A stretch of 64,000 nucleotides of DNA from Chloroflexota bacterium (GTDB lineage Bacteria > Chloroflexota > Anaerolineae > B4-G1), in assembly GCA_024232355.1 (NCBI GenBank), contig JAAEPW010000839.1, positions 35,350-99,349 on the forward strand, given 5' to 3'. The position numbers and the translations under genes are program-made. Every line of letters starts with the position of its first letter. Within the stretch, counting starts at the first letter, position 1. Below are positions 36,101 to 43,498 of the stretch, piece by piece. The notes under the pieces were generated by a model that was given only the letters and a program-made list of their open reading frames with translations, did not search any database and was not told the origin of the DNA.

Positions 36101-38706
36101 GGGCCAGCGGCTATGACGGATTGATCGCCACAGCGCGGGACCTGGAAGATCAAGCTCGCGAGTACCAGCGCATGTTCGATAAAAACGCCTCTGACATGGC
36201 GGCCGAGTTGGATAACCTGAGTCGGGAGTTGGACGAGCAATTGTTCGATCTATGTGGCGAGAGCACGGATGAAGACAGCGACGGCTTTGGCGATTATGAT
36301 GGCGACTGTGCTGGCGGCTTGATGAGACAAAACCTTGCAGCGTTAATATCGGCCCAATTGAACGTGGAACTGGCGCTCAAGAAACAACAAAACATCAAGG
36401 AGCAAGTCCTCATCGAACAAAAGCGCGCTAATGAGGTCATCAACATTGATCTTGGTCTGGGCTATGCAATCAAAGCCGCCGAGTTGGCCATCGGTATGCT
36501 GGAAGCTCAAAAGACGGTCATTGCCCATTCGGATTCAGGCGAGTTGAGTGTTTATGCCGGTGTTGAAGGCAGAGCTGGGCAGTATTTTGGCGCGCTGAGG
36601 CAGGATGCTACGGGGTGGATGCCGCAGGCGGGGGGAAGCGTTGAGATTATTGGGACTGCCGGTTATGGCTACTCTCATATTGACTCTAGTGAGACGACGT
36701 GGGACCCCAACGCGGAAGAGATCGGCGAGTGGGAGAGCAAAAAGGCGCTCAAGGAGGCGATTGCGGCAGCAGAGATTGTAGGCGCCGAGAGCGAGGCAAA
36801 GATCAGGAACCTGTTCCTCCAGTTGTCCGAAGCGGGGATCGAATACGACATTGCGATAGAAGAGTTCAATCGGGTTGCCGCCGAGCATAACCACCTGGCA
36901 GAAAAGTTCGTCCGCCTACTCAACCAACGCGAGCAGGCCATCAACCGGGTCGCCACACACAACAGCCATCTGCTCAACCCCGCCTACCGCATCTGGCGCG
37001 ATAGCACCACCGTCATGTCCACCGACGCCATCAATTTGACGGCGCAATACGCCTACCTGACCGCCCGCGCCGCCGAGTACGAGATGTTGACCCCCTACCC
37101 GGCTCTGGGCGATATCCTCAAAGCGCGCACGACCAACGACATCCGCCTTTTCCTAAACGATCTGGAAATCTGGTATCTGGCGGTCAATGCGCCCGGCGCG
37201 CTCAACCGCTACCCCTACACCTTCTCTTTGCGGGATGATCTGCTGTTGACCGAGAGAGATGGCACCACCGGGAATAGGTTGCTGGATTATAAAGAGTGCG
37301 TGACCAAGACGATCACCACGACGCTCCCGATCGCGAATACGGTCGATGTGCTCGAGTGTACGTTTGCGACAGAGCTATACGCAGAGGGAGCGTACGGCGA
37401 GCCAATGTTTAGCCCCAATATCTGGGGCAACCGCATCGCGGGCATCGGCACGCCCCTGGCTAATAGCGCGGGCGTGAGCGCAGACTTGGTCACATCTCAA
37501 CCTACCCAAGATATCGGGCCGGTCGAGTTGGTGTTGATCCACGACGGCACGACCACCTTCCGGCGCGCGGGCGGCGAAACCGTGATCTATGATATGGGGC
37601 CAGCGGTGCCGGTGGGCTACCCGGTGCCCGACGAATTCAACCCTGACGACACAACCGTCGTACTGCGTCCCAGCATTAACGGCGAAGGGGAGGCCATTTC
37701 CAACGCCGGCCTGGTGAACCTGAGCGTCACCGCATCTAGTTGGACCATCCGCATCCGCGCGGATTCTGACGGCCATCTGGATTGGGACCAACTGCAAGAC
37801 ATCGTCCTCACCCTGGACACGACCGGACGCTCGCTGCCCAACCGGAAACAGCAAGCGACGCGGGACGCTGTGCGGTTGCAAGCCGGGCAACGGATGGACG
37901 TGCAACCAATGCTTGTCCAACACGCTGCGCCGTTGCGCTCGGCAGCAGATGCCGAGGCACCCCCGGAGCAAGACTTGATGCCGTCCGCGTCCTACGGTCA
38001 ACTGGGCGGTTCCTACTTTGGCAACGTCCTGGTCACCGATCCTGTCTCTGCCGCCCTTCATTCGCTCGACCTCAACCTAGTCTATCACAGCAACGCACTA
38101 TCCGGGACGATCACGGGGACGGTCCGCGTAGAGAAAACGGCGCTCTATTCGGGCGACATCCCGCTAAAGGGGACGGTCACGGGAGATCGGTTCACGCTCA
38201 GTTCGGGCGTTATTACGAACGTCCTTTCCGGCAAGAGCGTGCAGCAAATGTTTACGTTGGATGGCTATGGCGATTTGGGCGGCAACATCATCGTGGCCGA
38301 CTATACGGCCGTCATCACCGGACTGTTGCCTACCCCGTACACGACTCGGGGCGGGTACAATGGCATTCGCCCCATCGTCACGGGGAGCGACATGTTCTGG
38401 CTGCAAGCGACCACACTGTCCGTGCCCTTGGGAGGCGCAACCACCCTCACCGCGAATCTGTTCGACCACGTCGGTGTGCCGCTCGACGATACTGTCACGC
38501 TCACGCTGGTGGGCGAGGGCACTGTGTCACCATCCACAGTCGATACTGGCGACGACGGTCAAGCTCCCATCACCTTTAAGGCGAGCGAAACTGAAAAACT
38601 AGTGACCATCATTGCTACTACCACCAGTGGCCTAACCGATATGGTGTCTATAGATGTCCGGGGAGCCTATGCCTATCGCGTCTATCTGCCGCTGGTGCTC
38701 AAATAG
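27160..38706 (+). CDS. Giant secreted FG-GAP beta-propeller protein (3848 residues)
   Basis: ATG at 27160 with AAGGAG upstream and a signal peptide to about residue 26 (PAAWA). After a Pro-rich segment and a beta domain (about 75-330) come 28 FG-GAP repeats (about 335-2030). Each has a 'GDVNGDGYxDVIVGAP'-like calcium loop and a following 'VYVYYGS' strand. Then follow a fibronectin-like domain, a DUF11 domain (about 2160-2280), a right-handed beta-helix region ('YVDADARGANDGTSWFNAYTDLQ', split, about 2283-2660), a long alpha-helical region rich in Glu, Ala and Gln (about 2665-3300), beta domains, a bacterial Ig (Big-1-like) domain (about 3745-3835) and the tail 'YRVYLPLVLK'. It is likely a cell-surface or matrix protein binding calcium. 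No enzyme motif was recognised. The repeat DNA is highly similar between units and could be misassembled. Confidence 0.9.
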   Translation: MKARKLFSALTLVLILISQTWPAAWATSDRPLVEPAVSDPKPSTRLSFALSNTLPTPAPVADTSMQPPEPTPPADAPAGERDAPQELQDMPGVTQDWWHTVQEQIQQEMYAFSNVEQNEIPSFTGYNPSNDFDINFSSGTVRLTPTHPASDRDRAPSANKPAPWTWELEFSGYGYQDHVQPIAAPTEMTVSDNHVTYQRTAANQQITEWYINDERGLEQGFTIAAPPEGNHEGVPLQIEMTLNTTLTSTLSADRQSINFFTAMDDGPSVPVLRYTDLYVFDADGRELPAHLQLKSDTPFPNDTLAIIIDDSNAAYPITIDPLVINLGYWLEIGKDEEELGFVSTAGDVNGDGFDDFIIGAQYRRRAYLFYGSYDFSLTAYTFITLSVDAHRFGQAVGTAGDVNGDGYADVFVGAPGSNDKVYIWYGSEDGLCHGRSTCDEADVEFDQPTVTQGTITNECTKYVGTAGDVNADGFDDFIIGSDQIDTMGEDAGQVDVFYGSENGLSTTPDWTISGERGDDHFGWAAGTAGDVNGDGYDDVIVGAPERDSEADTDDIDYGKAYVYLGSADGLGTVAAWTAAGQEEDDHFGFDVGTAGDVNGDGYADIIVGAPRDPDSGARTGKTYVYYGSAEGLVTSGFRADWEASGEKNDDHFGWSVGTAGDLNGDGYDDVIIGAPQHDGVPGKEGAENDAGEAYVYYGSADGLKLSAGWERSGLAGGNECGYTAGTAGDVNGDGYSDYLVGVPFYDGYNGITYLYFGEPPPSNDLADWSIKGANVDERLGWSVNAAGDVNSDGYGDVVVGAYGYENDTGRVAVYPGSPTGLLTTTLWTAGGETLGDEFGWSVGSAGDVNGDGHDDVIIGAPGHDGDRGRVYVYVYTKTMSGWGAAPLWIAAGESHNDRFGDAVGTAGDVNNDGYDDIVIGAVGYPLGNGYGKAYVYHGAAEGLRSTHAWSAAGASTGNKFGAAVGTAGDVNADGFGDVIIGAPGHDDDTGQVAVYYGSEDGLATGPPDWEDVGEYDGDLFGWSVSTAGDVDGDGKSDIIIGVPGDGRASVYYGTQAGLRDTPAWTIELAERRKFGWAVGTAGDVDGDGDAEIVVGAPNSDSAQGIVYLYEGSESRSSDLLRKWYGDGAGDQFGFAVATGDVNGDGYGDVIVGAPGYDAGNANVGQVSVYHGKPSGLSAGGDTWKASEHGYAVATAGDVDNDGYADVIVGAQTADGKGHVAVYHGAADGLSNEPVFNAEGKADSYFGRVVGTAGDVNYDGYDDVVIGAPGENKVYVYYGSATGLSDKADWSVGAEAKNMNRSYVGTAGDVNGDTYDDLIVGADGYGAGEIGRIYVYYGSPSGLISTPAFTVTGETDGDMFGAAVGAASDLNDDNYDDVIVSAPGYGTDEGKIYVYFGGTRGLTETKKWTEIGQHDNVCLGRSVGAAGDVNGDSYNDVVVSAGCGGDGDESQLYVYHWDEATENLSGDASWDDPSDEPSFGEIVGAAGDVNGDGYDDVVVSAPGYDNDRGQVYVYYGSAKGLGDADWIATGDWSSGFGFVAGTAGDVDGDGYADLIVGAAKVNGSTIESTGAARVYYGSLIGLSTSVTGKAKNDELGHAVGTAGDVNGDGYSDIVVNAQNETTVYYGGAAGLSPWIVSGSYSDVGAAGDVNGDGYGDLVLGAYDYDSYRGQVHVYHGSDAGLSITPAFTITGENTGDEFGNAVGAAGDVNGDGYGDLVVGAPECNATSGQQTLQDAGQLYVYYGSDKGLSVTPALTITGENAGDEFGTAVGTAGDVNGDGYSDVIVGAHRYDDSSGKDILYDTGKVYVYYGNDTGLGATPAFTIVGENKDDKFGAAAGAAGDVNGDGYSDVIVGAYDYDDVSSSKTLTNTGKVYVYHGSVTGLDAPFFEQTGEKSNDKFGLAVGTAGDVNGDGYADIVVGAYRYDTAVYTDIVIIPGWITITGEYGDFTIDTGKVYVYPGSSTGISADAIFTAVGENEYDRFGVAVGTAGDVDGDGYSDVIVGAYSYDAPALAGADPLTNTGRVYVYRGNGGGGQAAVARQLRGSSDVPVQPWGATWTVDAFRVSMLSADPLGRGKARLQVQACPVGVPFNTPACLDYVAPNITTIIDDITLDETITGATPGSLYRWRARAVYDSPLIPYGPWRRFQAQALEADLRVMTPPGDLEIVKTIQPDQAVSIGDPITFTLRFSNTFGGPAAGVIINDVISADDLTNISISSQGAAITDTSTPPTYTWQVQDLNSGEGGVITITGMAADRQFVNVAVITATRTKDRNAENNVAYAQTVVAGVIYVDADARGANDGTSWFNAYTDLQDALEEAGPQNQVWVAEGEYVPTSTPSDRQATFALKCGVKLYGGFMGREAHLYDRDWMAHPVILSGDIGDLGDAKDNVYHVVTASGATGTVLLCTNDALLDGFIVSGGMADAVHDNGQGGGMRCNEANPTLRHVSFVGNSAHYGGGLYTVNSEPALFNVAFSGNHALLDADDDGGHGGGLFNDTGSHPQLLNVTFSHNTATNAGGGIYADRDSDLTLTNGVLWGNTAAITGAQVSQASTGVSTVTITYSDIQDAISEWRVANLHNIDANPMFYDANGPDDVWGTLDDDLRLRYTSPVIDAGNGGVLPKDPQDLDGDGVTTETHPFDVTSRHRIVDAPNANATSPPVDMGAYEFTVLDVLDEAKVFLNEGVAFRMQNLQLLPADTLENALQNYANFNDGEMFYAFCSDYDEISENQYCPPDENGPPRDDVYQPNIRNKLVYAVELYHYARNWPTANFVTVRRVTVPIHEPAERGMLQAAKEVANDHLIFGQEFLVDATDYRFSTNLTYADLIIESEIDDLKLAEQQFRATMAFLLYAYTDMDIGKYLSNTELETFGNAAKYLQQAMSERASRLWQMGDREQARAVYNNGEQEINLELITFAKVVAVQAATTALSSTEPVTITYLTNGSWEMLTALSQMRDRAEAIEAGLDFFGFAANYAPRQPYDALLYLTAKGASGYDGLIATARDLEDQAREYQRMFDKNASDMAAELDNLSRELDEQLFDLCGESTDEDSDGFGDYDGDCAGGLMRQNLAALISAQLNVELALKKQQNIKEQVLIEQKRANEVINIDLGLGYAIKAAELAIGMLEAQKTVIAHSDSGELSVYAGVEGRAGQYFGALRQDATGWMPQAGGSVEIIGTAGYGYSHIDSSETTWDPNAEEIGEWESKKALKEAIAAAEIVGAESEAKIRNLFLQLSEAGIEYDIAIEEFNRVAAEHNHLAEKFVRLLNQREQAINRVATHNSHLLNPAYRIWRDSTTVMSTDAINLTAQYAYLTARAAEYEMLTPYPALGDILKARTTNDIRLFLNDLEIWYLAVNAPGALNRYPYTFSLRDDLLLTERDGTTGNRLLDYKECVTKTITTTLPIANTVDVLECTFATELYAEGAYGEPMFSPNIWGNRIAGIGTPLANSAGVSADLVTSQPTQDIGPVELVLIHDGTTTFRRAGGETVIYDMGPAVPVGYPVPDEFNPDDTTVVLRPSINGEGEAISNAGLVNLSVTASSWTIRIRADSDGHLDWDQLQDIVLTLDTTGRSLPNRKQQATRDAVRLQAGQRMDVQPMLVQHAAPLRSAADAEAPPEQDLMPSASYGQLGGSYFGNVLVTDPVSAALHSLDLNLVYHSNALSGTITGTVRVEKTALYSGDIPLKGTVTGDRFTLSSGVITNVLSGKSVQQMFTLDGYGDLGGNIIVADYTAVITGLLPTPYTTRGGYNGIRPIVTGSDMFWLQATTLSVPLGGATTLTANLFDHVGVPLDDTVTLTLVGEGTVSPSTVDTGDDGQAPITFKASETEKLVTIIATTTSGLTDMVSIDVRGAYAYRVYLPLVLK

Positions 38707-38788
38707 TCAAAGATGCAGCCTAGTCCCTTGTGGACGGCTCAAAAATAAGCGAAAAACGGGCACAAGGCCCTATACTATAGGAGATCGG

Positions 38789-41248
38789 ATGAATCTCAAC
38801 CGTTTGTTTATCTCTATCGCGCTTGGCCTGGCCCTGGGTCTACTCGTGTCCTCGTCCTGGACGACTGCCAAAGGGATGCCCGACGCGGGGAACCCTCTCC
38901 CGGCGTACCCGCTCGCGTCGGGCGCTTGGGAGCAACTGACCAAACTCACCGCCAGCGACGGCGCGGCGGATGATGCCTTTGGCTACGCGGTCGCCCTCAG
39001 TGGAGACATCGCCATCGTCGGGGCGGAAGGGGTTGTCAGTGACACCGGCGCGGTCTATGTCTTTGGACGAAACGCTGGTGGGACCGACAACTGGGGGCAG
39101 ATCGCCAAACTCACCGCTAGTGATGGTGCAGAGGGCGACCATTTCGGCTGCGCCGTAGACATTAGTACGGACACCATCGTCGTCGGAGCGAATGGCGACG
39201 ATGGTTCCGGCGCAGTTTACGTCTTTGACTATAGCTGGAGCCAGACCGCCAAGCTGGTCGCCACCGACGTCGTCACGGCTGATGCTTTTGGTGGTGCGGT
39301 GGCGATCAGTGGGGATACGATTATCGTTGGGGCCGAGGGGCATGATGCCAACGGTGACAATGCGGGGGCCGCTTACGTCTTTGACCAGGGCGGGACCGAC
39401 ATCTGGAGCGAGATTATCAAGCTGACTGCCGGTGATGGTGCAGATGATGATGCTTTCGGTGGCGCGGTGGACATCATCAGTGACACCATCGTCGTCGGCG
39501 CGAGGTACGACGACGATAACGGCACCAACTCTGGTTCAGTCTACGTTTTTGAGCGTAACCAGGGCGGCGCGGATAACTGGGGGCAAGCTGCCAAGCTCAC
39601 CCCCGGCGATGGCGACAGATATGACTACTTTGGCAACGCGGTGGCCCTCGGTGAGGATGCAAATACCCTCGTCGTCGGCGCGTATGAGGACAATGACGAG
39701 GGCGACGATTCCGGCTCAGCCTACGTCTTTGACCGGGGCGGGGGTGGCTTTTGGAGTCAGACGGCCAAGCTCACCGCCGACGATGGCGCGATAGACGATC
39801 GTTTAGGCAGTGCGGTGTCTGTCAGTGGGGATACCGTCGCCGCCGGGGCGCGCTATGGTAACGGTGCGCTCGAGGCTGAGGCAGGCGCGGCCTACATCTT
39901 TGATCGAGACAGCGGTGGCCCCAACGCCTGGGGGCAGACGGCCAAGCTCACTGCCGATGACGGCGCCAAGGACGACTATTTCGGCCACGCTCTGGTTATC
40001 AGAGCAGACACGATCATCGTCGGGGCGTATGGGGATGATGACGAGGGCACGCTCACTGGTTCGGCCTATGTTTTTATTCAGCAAGAGATGGTGGATCTGT
40101 CTATCACCAAAAACGTCACACCCGCCACCGCCGCGCCCGGCGAGACCATCACCTACACCATCCGCTTTTTCAACTCTGGCGGGGCTGATGCAGCCAACGT
40201 GGTCATTGAGGACAGCGTGCCGGTCAGCGTGACCAACACAAGCGTGGTCAGCAGCGGCGTCCCCATCGTGCAGCGCGCGCACACTCGCTATATCTGGGAC
40301 GTGCCAAGCCTGGCCCAGAATGAGGGCGGCATCATCACTATCACCGGTACGCTCAACCCGATACTGGCGGCAGGCGTGTTCACAAACACAGTCAGCATCA
40401 CTCCCACTCGCGCGGTGGACGTGGAGGCGAACGCGAGCAGTAACGTTGGCGTGACGAGCGTAGAGGTACAGAACGTCGCGCCGGTGGCCGACGACGACGG
40501 CTATTTGACCAGCGAGGATGTCGTCTTGACAGTGTCTGTCCCCGGAGTATTGGCTGGAGACAGCGATGCCAATGGTGACCCATTAACGACCATACTGGAT
40601 AGCGGGCCAACGAACGGAGACTTGGCACTGAACGCAGATGGTTCCTTTACCTATACTCCAACGACCAACTATTATGGCCCCGACAGCTTTCGCTATCACG
40701 CCACCGATGGTACACATAACTCGAATTCTGCGACAGTCACCCTCACCGTGCTGGAGGAACCAATCCACACCATCTATCTGCCACTGATACTCCGGCAAAG
40801 GGCAGCCCCAGACCTGGTGGTACATTCTATCACGGCAACCACAGACGTGATCCAGGTAGTCATCGGCAACCAGGGCAACGCGCCCACAATGACCGATTTT
40901 TGGGTAGACGTCTACGTCGCACCCGACCCTGTGCCAGAGGTCGCCACACAAACCTGGCTCCACGTGGCGGATATGGGCCTGGTCTGGGATGTATGGGACA
41001 CGCTCTATCCCGGCGACACCCTGACGCTGACAAGCGCCAGTTACGCAGAGCCGTATAGTCATATCGTCTGGCCGTTGGCCAAAGGTACGCCTATTTACGC
41101 GCAGGTAGATTCCTGGAATGGGGCAGGGGATGACGGCGCGGTGTTGGAGAATCACGAGTTGTGGGGTGAGATGTATAACAACATCAACCACACGACCGTG
41201 ATAGAGGTCTCGAGATTTACGGATTTGAGATTTGGAGATTTACAATGA
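38789..41248 (+). CDS. Secreted seven-bladed propeller protein with DUF11, VCBS/cadherin-like and CARDB domains
   Basis: 819 residues from the ATG at 38789, which has AGGAG six bases upstream. A signal peptide ends near residue 29. Seven propeller repeats (about 45-430) each start 'AKLTASDG' and contain 'DxFGxAVxxSGDTIVVGA' and 'GSVYVFD', the FG-GAP type. Then come a DUF11 domain (about 433-550), a cadherin/VCBS-like domain ('VADDDGYLTSEDVVLTV', about 565-660), the string 'TIYLPLILRQ' at about 668, and a final CARDB-like domain of about 140 residues. The Y-L-P-L string is therefore internal here, unlike in its neighbours. It follows the giant FG-GAP gene by 82 bases and overlaps the next gene by four bases. 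Confidence 0.87.
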   Translation: MNLNRLFISIALGLALGLLVSSSWTTAKGMPDAGNPLPAYPLASGAWEQLTKLTASDGAADDAFGYAVALSGDIAIVGAEGVVSDTGAVYVFGRNAGGTDNWGQIAKLTASDGAEGDHFGCAVDISTDTIVVGANGDDGSGAVYVFDYSWSQTAKLVATDVVTADAFGGAVAISGDTIIVGAEGHDANGDNAGAAYVFDQGGTDIWSEIIKLTAGDGADDDAFGGAVDIISDTIVVGARYDDDNGTNSGSVYVFERNQGGADNWGQAAKLTPGDGDRYDYFGNAVALGEDANTLVVGAYEDNDEGDDSGSAYVFDRGGGGFWSQTAKLTADDGAIDDRLGSAVSVSGDTVAAGARYGNGALEAEAGAAYIFDRDSGGPNAWGQTAKLTADDGAKDDYFGHALVIRADTIIVGAYGDDDEGTLTGSAYVFIQQEMVDLSITKNVTPATAAPGETITYTIRFFNSGGADAANVVIEDSVPVSVTNTSVVSSGVPIVQRAHTRYIWDVPSLAQNEGGIITITGTLNPILAAGVFTNTVSITPTRAVDVEANASSNVGVTSVEVQNVAPVADDDGYLTSEDVVLTVSVPGVLAGDSDANGDPLTTILDSGPTNGDLALNADGSFTYTPTTNYYGPDSFRYHATDGTHNSNSATVTLTVLEEPIHTIYLPLILRQRAAPDLVVHSITATTDVIQVVIGNQGNAPTMTDFWVDVYVAPDPVPEVATQTWLHVADMGLVWDVWDTLYPGDTLTLTSASYAEPYSHIVWPLAKGTPIYAQVDSWNGAGDDGAVLENHELWGEMYNNINHTTVIEVSRFTDLRFGDLQ

Positions 41249-41772
41249 AAAAGCACATTGACATTCATTCTACGCTCATCGTTCTTTCCGTGGCCCTGGT
41301 CGCCGCCATCCTGTTTTTAACGCCAATGGAACCGGTGCAGGCCATTCCTCCGTGGCGGCCTTCACTCACACCGCCTCCTCCCACGCTCCAGCCCAATCCC
41401 ACACCCCACCCCATAACCGAAGAAGATCCAGGTGGCGCGTACATCGAACTCTGGGCCGAGTTCCCACCCGACTGGCCCTGGCACAAGAGACATTGGCAGG
41501 ATTTATGGACCGTCGTGCAATGGCAGAACAAGGTGGGTTGGCACAACGTCATCGAGTGGCAGGGAACACTGGATCGTATCACGATTGATGAAAACGATCT
41601 GGTCACTGGTTACAAGAGATGGTGGGTATCCGACGACGACCTGGGCGATAGGCCCTTTCGCTGGCAAGTATACGACAGCCGAGGAGGACGACTGCTGGTC
41701 ACCAGCGAGATATTTGACTTGCCCGATGCCGTGTATAGGATTAGGATCGTCGAGGTCACACTCCCGCGGTAG
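41245..41772 (+). CDS. Small exported protein of unknown function
   Basis: 175 residues, starting in a 4-base ATGA overlap with the propeller protein gene, so it is translationally coupled to it. A signal peptide ends near residue 33 ('EPVQA'), followed by a Pro-rich linker ('PPPPTLQPNPTPHP') and a Trp-rich domain of about 115 residues ('PPDWPWHKRHWQDLWTVV'; 'WRYW'-like aromatics throughout). The family was not recognised. The strict coupling suggests it works with, or on, the propeller protein, for example as a periplasmic partner. It lacks the Y-L-P-L tail. Confidence 0.7.
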   Translation: MKKHIDIHSTLIVLSVALVAAILFLTPMEPVQAIPPWRPSLTPPPPTLQPNPTPHPITEEDPGGAYIELWAEFPPDWPWHKRHWQDLWTVVQWQNKVGWHNVIEWQGTLDRITIDENDLVTGYKRWWVSDDDLGDRPFRWQVYDSRGGRLLVTSEIFDLPDAVYRIRIVEVTLPR

Positions 41773-41827
41773 GCTTTTCGTAGCTATTTAACAGGTGGGA
41801 GGTCTGTAAAAGTCAGGCCCGACCATC

Positions 41828-41867
41828 AAACCGGGTCTCGTATAAACTGAGCAACAAAACCCGGTTT
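41828..41867. terminator. Hairpin between convergent genes
   Basis: AAACCGGGT (41828-41836) and ACCCGGTTT (41859-41867) form a 9-bp stem with a 22-base loop, 55 bases after the small exported protein gene and 16 bases after the end of the minus-strand dehydrogenase gene. There is no long T-tract. It could be a terminator or a dispersed repeat. Confidence 0.45.
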
Positions 41868-41883
41868 CTTGGACTGGATCGTC

Positions 41884-43137
41884 TTATTTGACATGTAATA
41901 CCTCGGCTCCCCTTCCTTGTTGGATGAGAGGTACAAACGTCTCTAGCTCTTGTTGGACGGCGGGATCAGTCAAGTCTATGGTCTTTTGCCGTTCGGCAGA
42001 CATGTAGGCCGCCATAACCAGTTTTGTGATCTCTAATCCATACTCCCACGTCAAGAACCCATCCTTGCCTGCCAGAAATGCCTTGGCGGCATCCTCGTTT
42101 TCGTCCGTATAGCCGTAAAGGTCCGGTTCATTGTATTGGACTGCTAACAGACCGCGCGACGCGGTGGCTTTTTCCAGGGCCGTCTCGGCGTCGGCGACCG
42201 CTTCTGCGGCAGCATCCCCAATGAACAGTTCGAGCATCGAATTGAGTGTGTTGACCTCGAACGCATAACCAGGCCCCATACCGTCCATAAAGAGCCGCAA
42301 CCCCTGTTTTTCAAACATCCACGAGTCGGTGAACTGGGCCTTGACGATCTGCCCCGTCTCGGGATTCCGGTATGTGACCATACCGGTACTAAAATCCTCA
42401 GCTGGGGTTTTGGCATAGTCCACGCCGAATTTATCCAAGAGTTTCTGTCGCCATTTAGGCAATCCCCATTTGAGCAGAGCGCAGTCGGCGGACACAGATA
42501 TCGGTTCCAGGAACATCGGCGGGTTGCCCACAGGAGTCAGCGCGTACCAACCAACAGCGATGCTGTGGCATCCCATATCACACAAAACGCCGCCGCCCTG
42601 TCTCGTTGGATCCCAGAACCAGGCCTCGTGGGGACCACCGTGCTCTTCGGCGGATCGGGTCAAGGTGAGTGGTCCCATTGTCCTCTGTTGCGGTTCGAGT
42701 TGTGCCAATTGCACGCGTATCGGCTTCATAAAGATCTGGTTCTCAAAGTACGCGGTTCTGAGTTTGACTTCTCTGGCCAGATCAACTAGTCGCCGGGCCT
42801 CTTTTACATTTCGGCCCAGGGGTTTTTCACATATCACCCCTTTCAGCTCGGCTCCCTTTTTCACGGCGTCGACGATTTCCTCGACGATTGGGACGCGGAC
42901 AAAATTCGGCGCATAAACGGCTATCGCATCGACATGATTTGCCATTTCAGAGATACTCGAGTACGCAACCCCCTCGCCAAGCCCATTCTCTTTGACCATT
43001 GACGCAAAAGCCTCTGCACTTTCCATCGTCCGCGAAGTGATTCCGGCGATTTCCACGCCTCGGACCTGCAAAAGCGCTCGCGCGTGAAACTTGGCCACAA
43101 AACCAGCCCCAACCATTCCCAATTTTAGCGTTTTCAT
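41884..43137 (-). CDS. Gfo/Idh/MocA-family oxidoreductase
   Basis: 417 residues from the ATG at 43137 (MKTLKLGMVG), which has GGGAGG about nine bases upstream and puts the Rossmann motif 'LGMVGAGFVAKFHA' at residues 5-18 as usual. An ATG in the longer frame (43152) would lie at the ribosome site. The EKP motif reads 'VICEKPLGRNVKEA' (about 97). The C-terminal domain includes 'GGGVLCDMGCHSIAVG'. It is longer than most members (417 against 330-390). The substrate is unknown, probably a cyclic polyol or sugar derivative. It stands alone apart from a mini-ORF just upstream on the same strand. Confidence 0.87.
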   Translation of the reverse strand: MKTLKLGMVGAGFVAKFHARALLQVRGVEIAGITSRTMESAEAFASMVKENGLGEGVAYSSISEMANHVDAIAVYAPNFVRVPIVEEIVDAVKKGAELKGVICEKPLGRNVKEARRLVDLAREVKLRTAYFENQIFMKPIRVQLAQLEPQQRTMGPLTLTRSAEEHGGPHEAWFWDPTRQGGGVLCDMGCHSIAVGWYALTPVGNPPMFLEPISVSADCALLKWGLPKWRQKLLDKFGVDYAKTPAEDFSTGMVTYRNPETGQIVKAQFTDSWMFEKQGLRLFMDGMGPGYAFEVNTLNSMLELFIGDAAAEAVADAETALEKATASRGLLAVQYNEPDLYGYTDENEDAAKAFLAGKDGFLTWEYGLEITKLVMAAYMSAERQKTIDLTDPAVQQELETFVPLIQQGRGAEVLHVK

Positions 43138-43163
43138 TTCATTTCCTCCCATATTGATCTATA

Positions 43164-43283
43164 TCAGCAGCGCAAGTCGAATGAAATCTCAATCACCTCA
43201 CGGACCTCATCAAGAGTGATGGTACCGATAAGCAGTTGAGGCAGACTTGTGCCGCCTACCGTGGTTTGGGGGAACTCGGTCAT
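43164..43283 (-). pseudogene. 39-codon mini-ORF, probable internally deleted gene remnant
   Basis: ATG at 43283 with a good GAGGAG seven to eight bases upstream, ending with TGA at 43164-43166. The product reads MTEFPQTTVGG-TSLPQLLIGT, then ITLDEVREVIEISFDLRC. The first part looks like the opening beta strand of a larger TIM-barrel-type enzyme ('VGG.SLP.LLIGT') joined abruptly to an unrelated or C-terminal segment. That suggests a deletion within a former gene that headed the dehydrogenase operon. It could instead be a genuine small protein or leader peptide. The assignment is tentative. Confidence 0.4.
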
Positions 43284-43395
43284 GAGTTTTTCTCCTCGTT
43301 ACCCAATGATTGCGACAGCCTGAATTATACTACCGAGTTACCTGATTGCGCAACTGGGCGTATCGTCAATGTCATCAAACTGCGAGATGAGAACC

Positions 43396-43493
43396 AGACC
43401 TGCCAGGTTTTATGAGACGCTTGCGAACGAAAACATACTCCTAATCAGGTCGAATCTGGCTTACAAAAGCTCTGTCGGAAATCTGGCAGGTCT
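43396..43493. repeat. Short inverted-repeat element, family B copy 1
   Basis: 98 bases bounded by AGACCTGCCAGGTTT and its near-exact inverse (14 of 15). It lies five bases past the stop of the acetyltransferase gene. It resembles 53916-54009 over its length (shared ends, GAGA, CTT, GAAC and CTCTG/TTCTG strings). Confidence 0.65.
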
Positions 43494-43498
43494 CTGCG

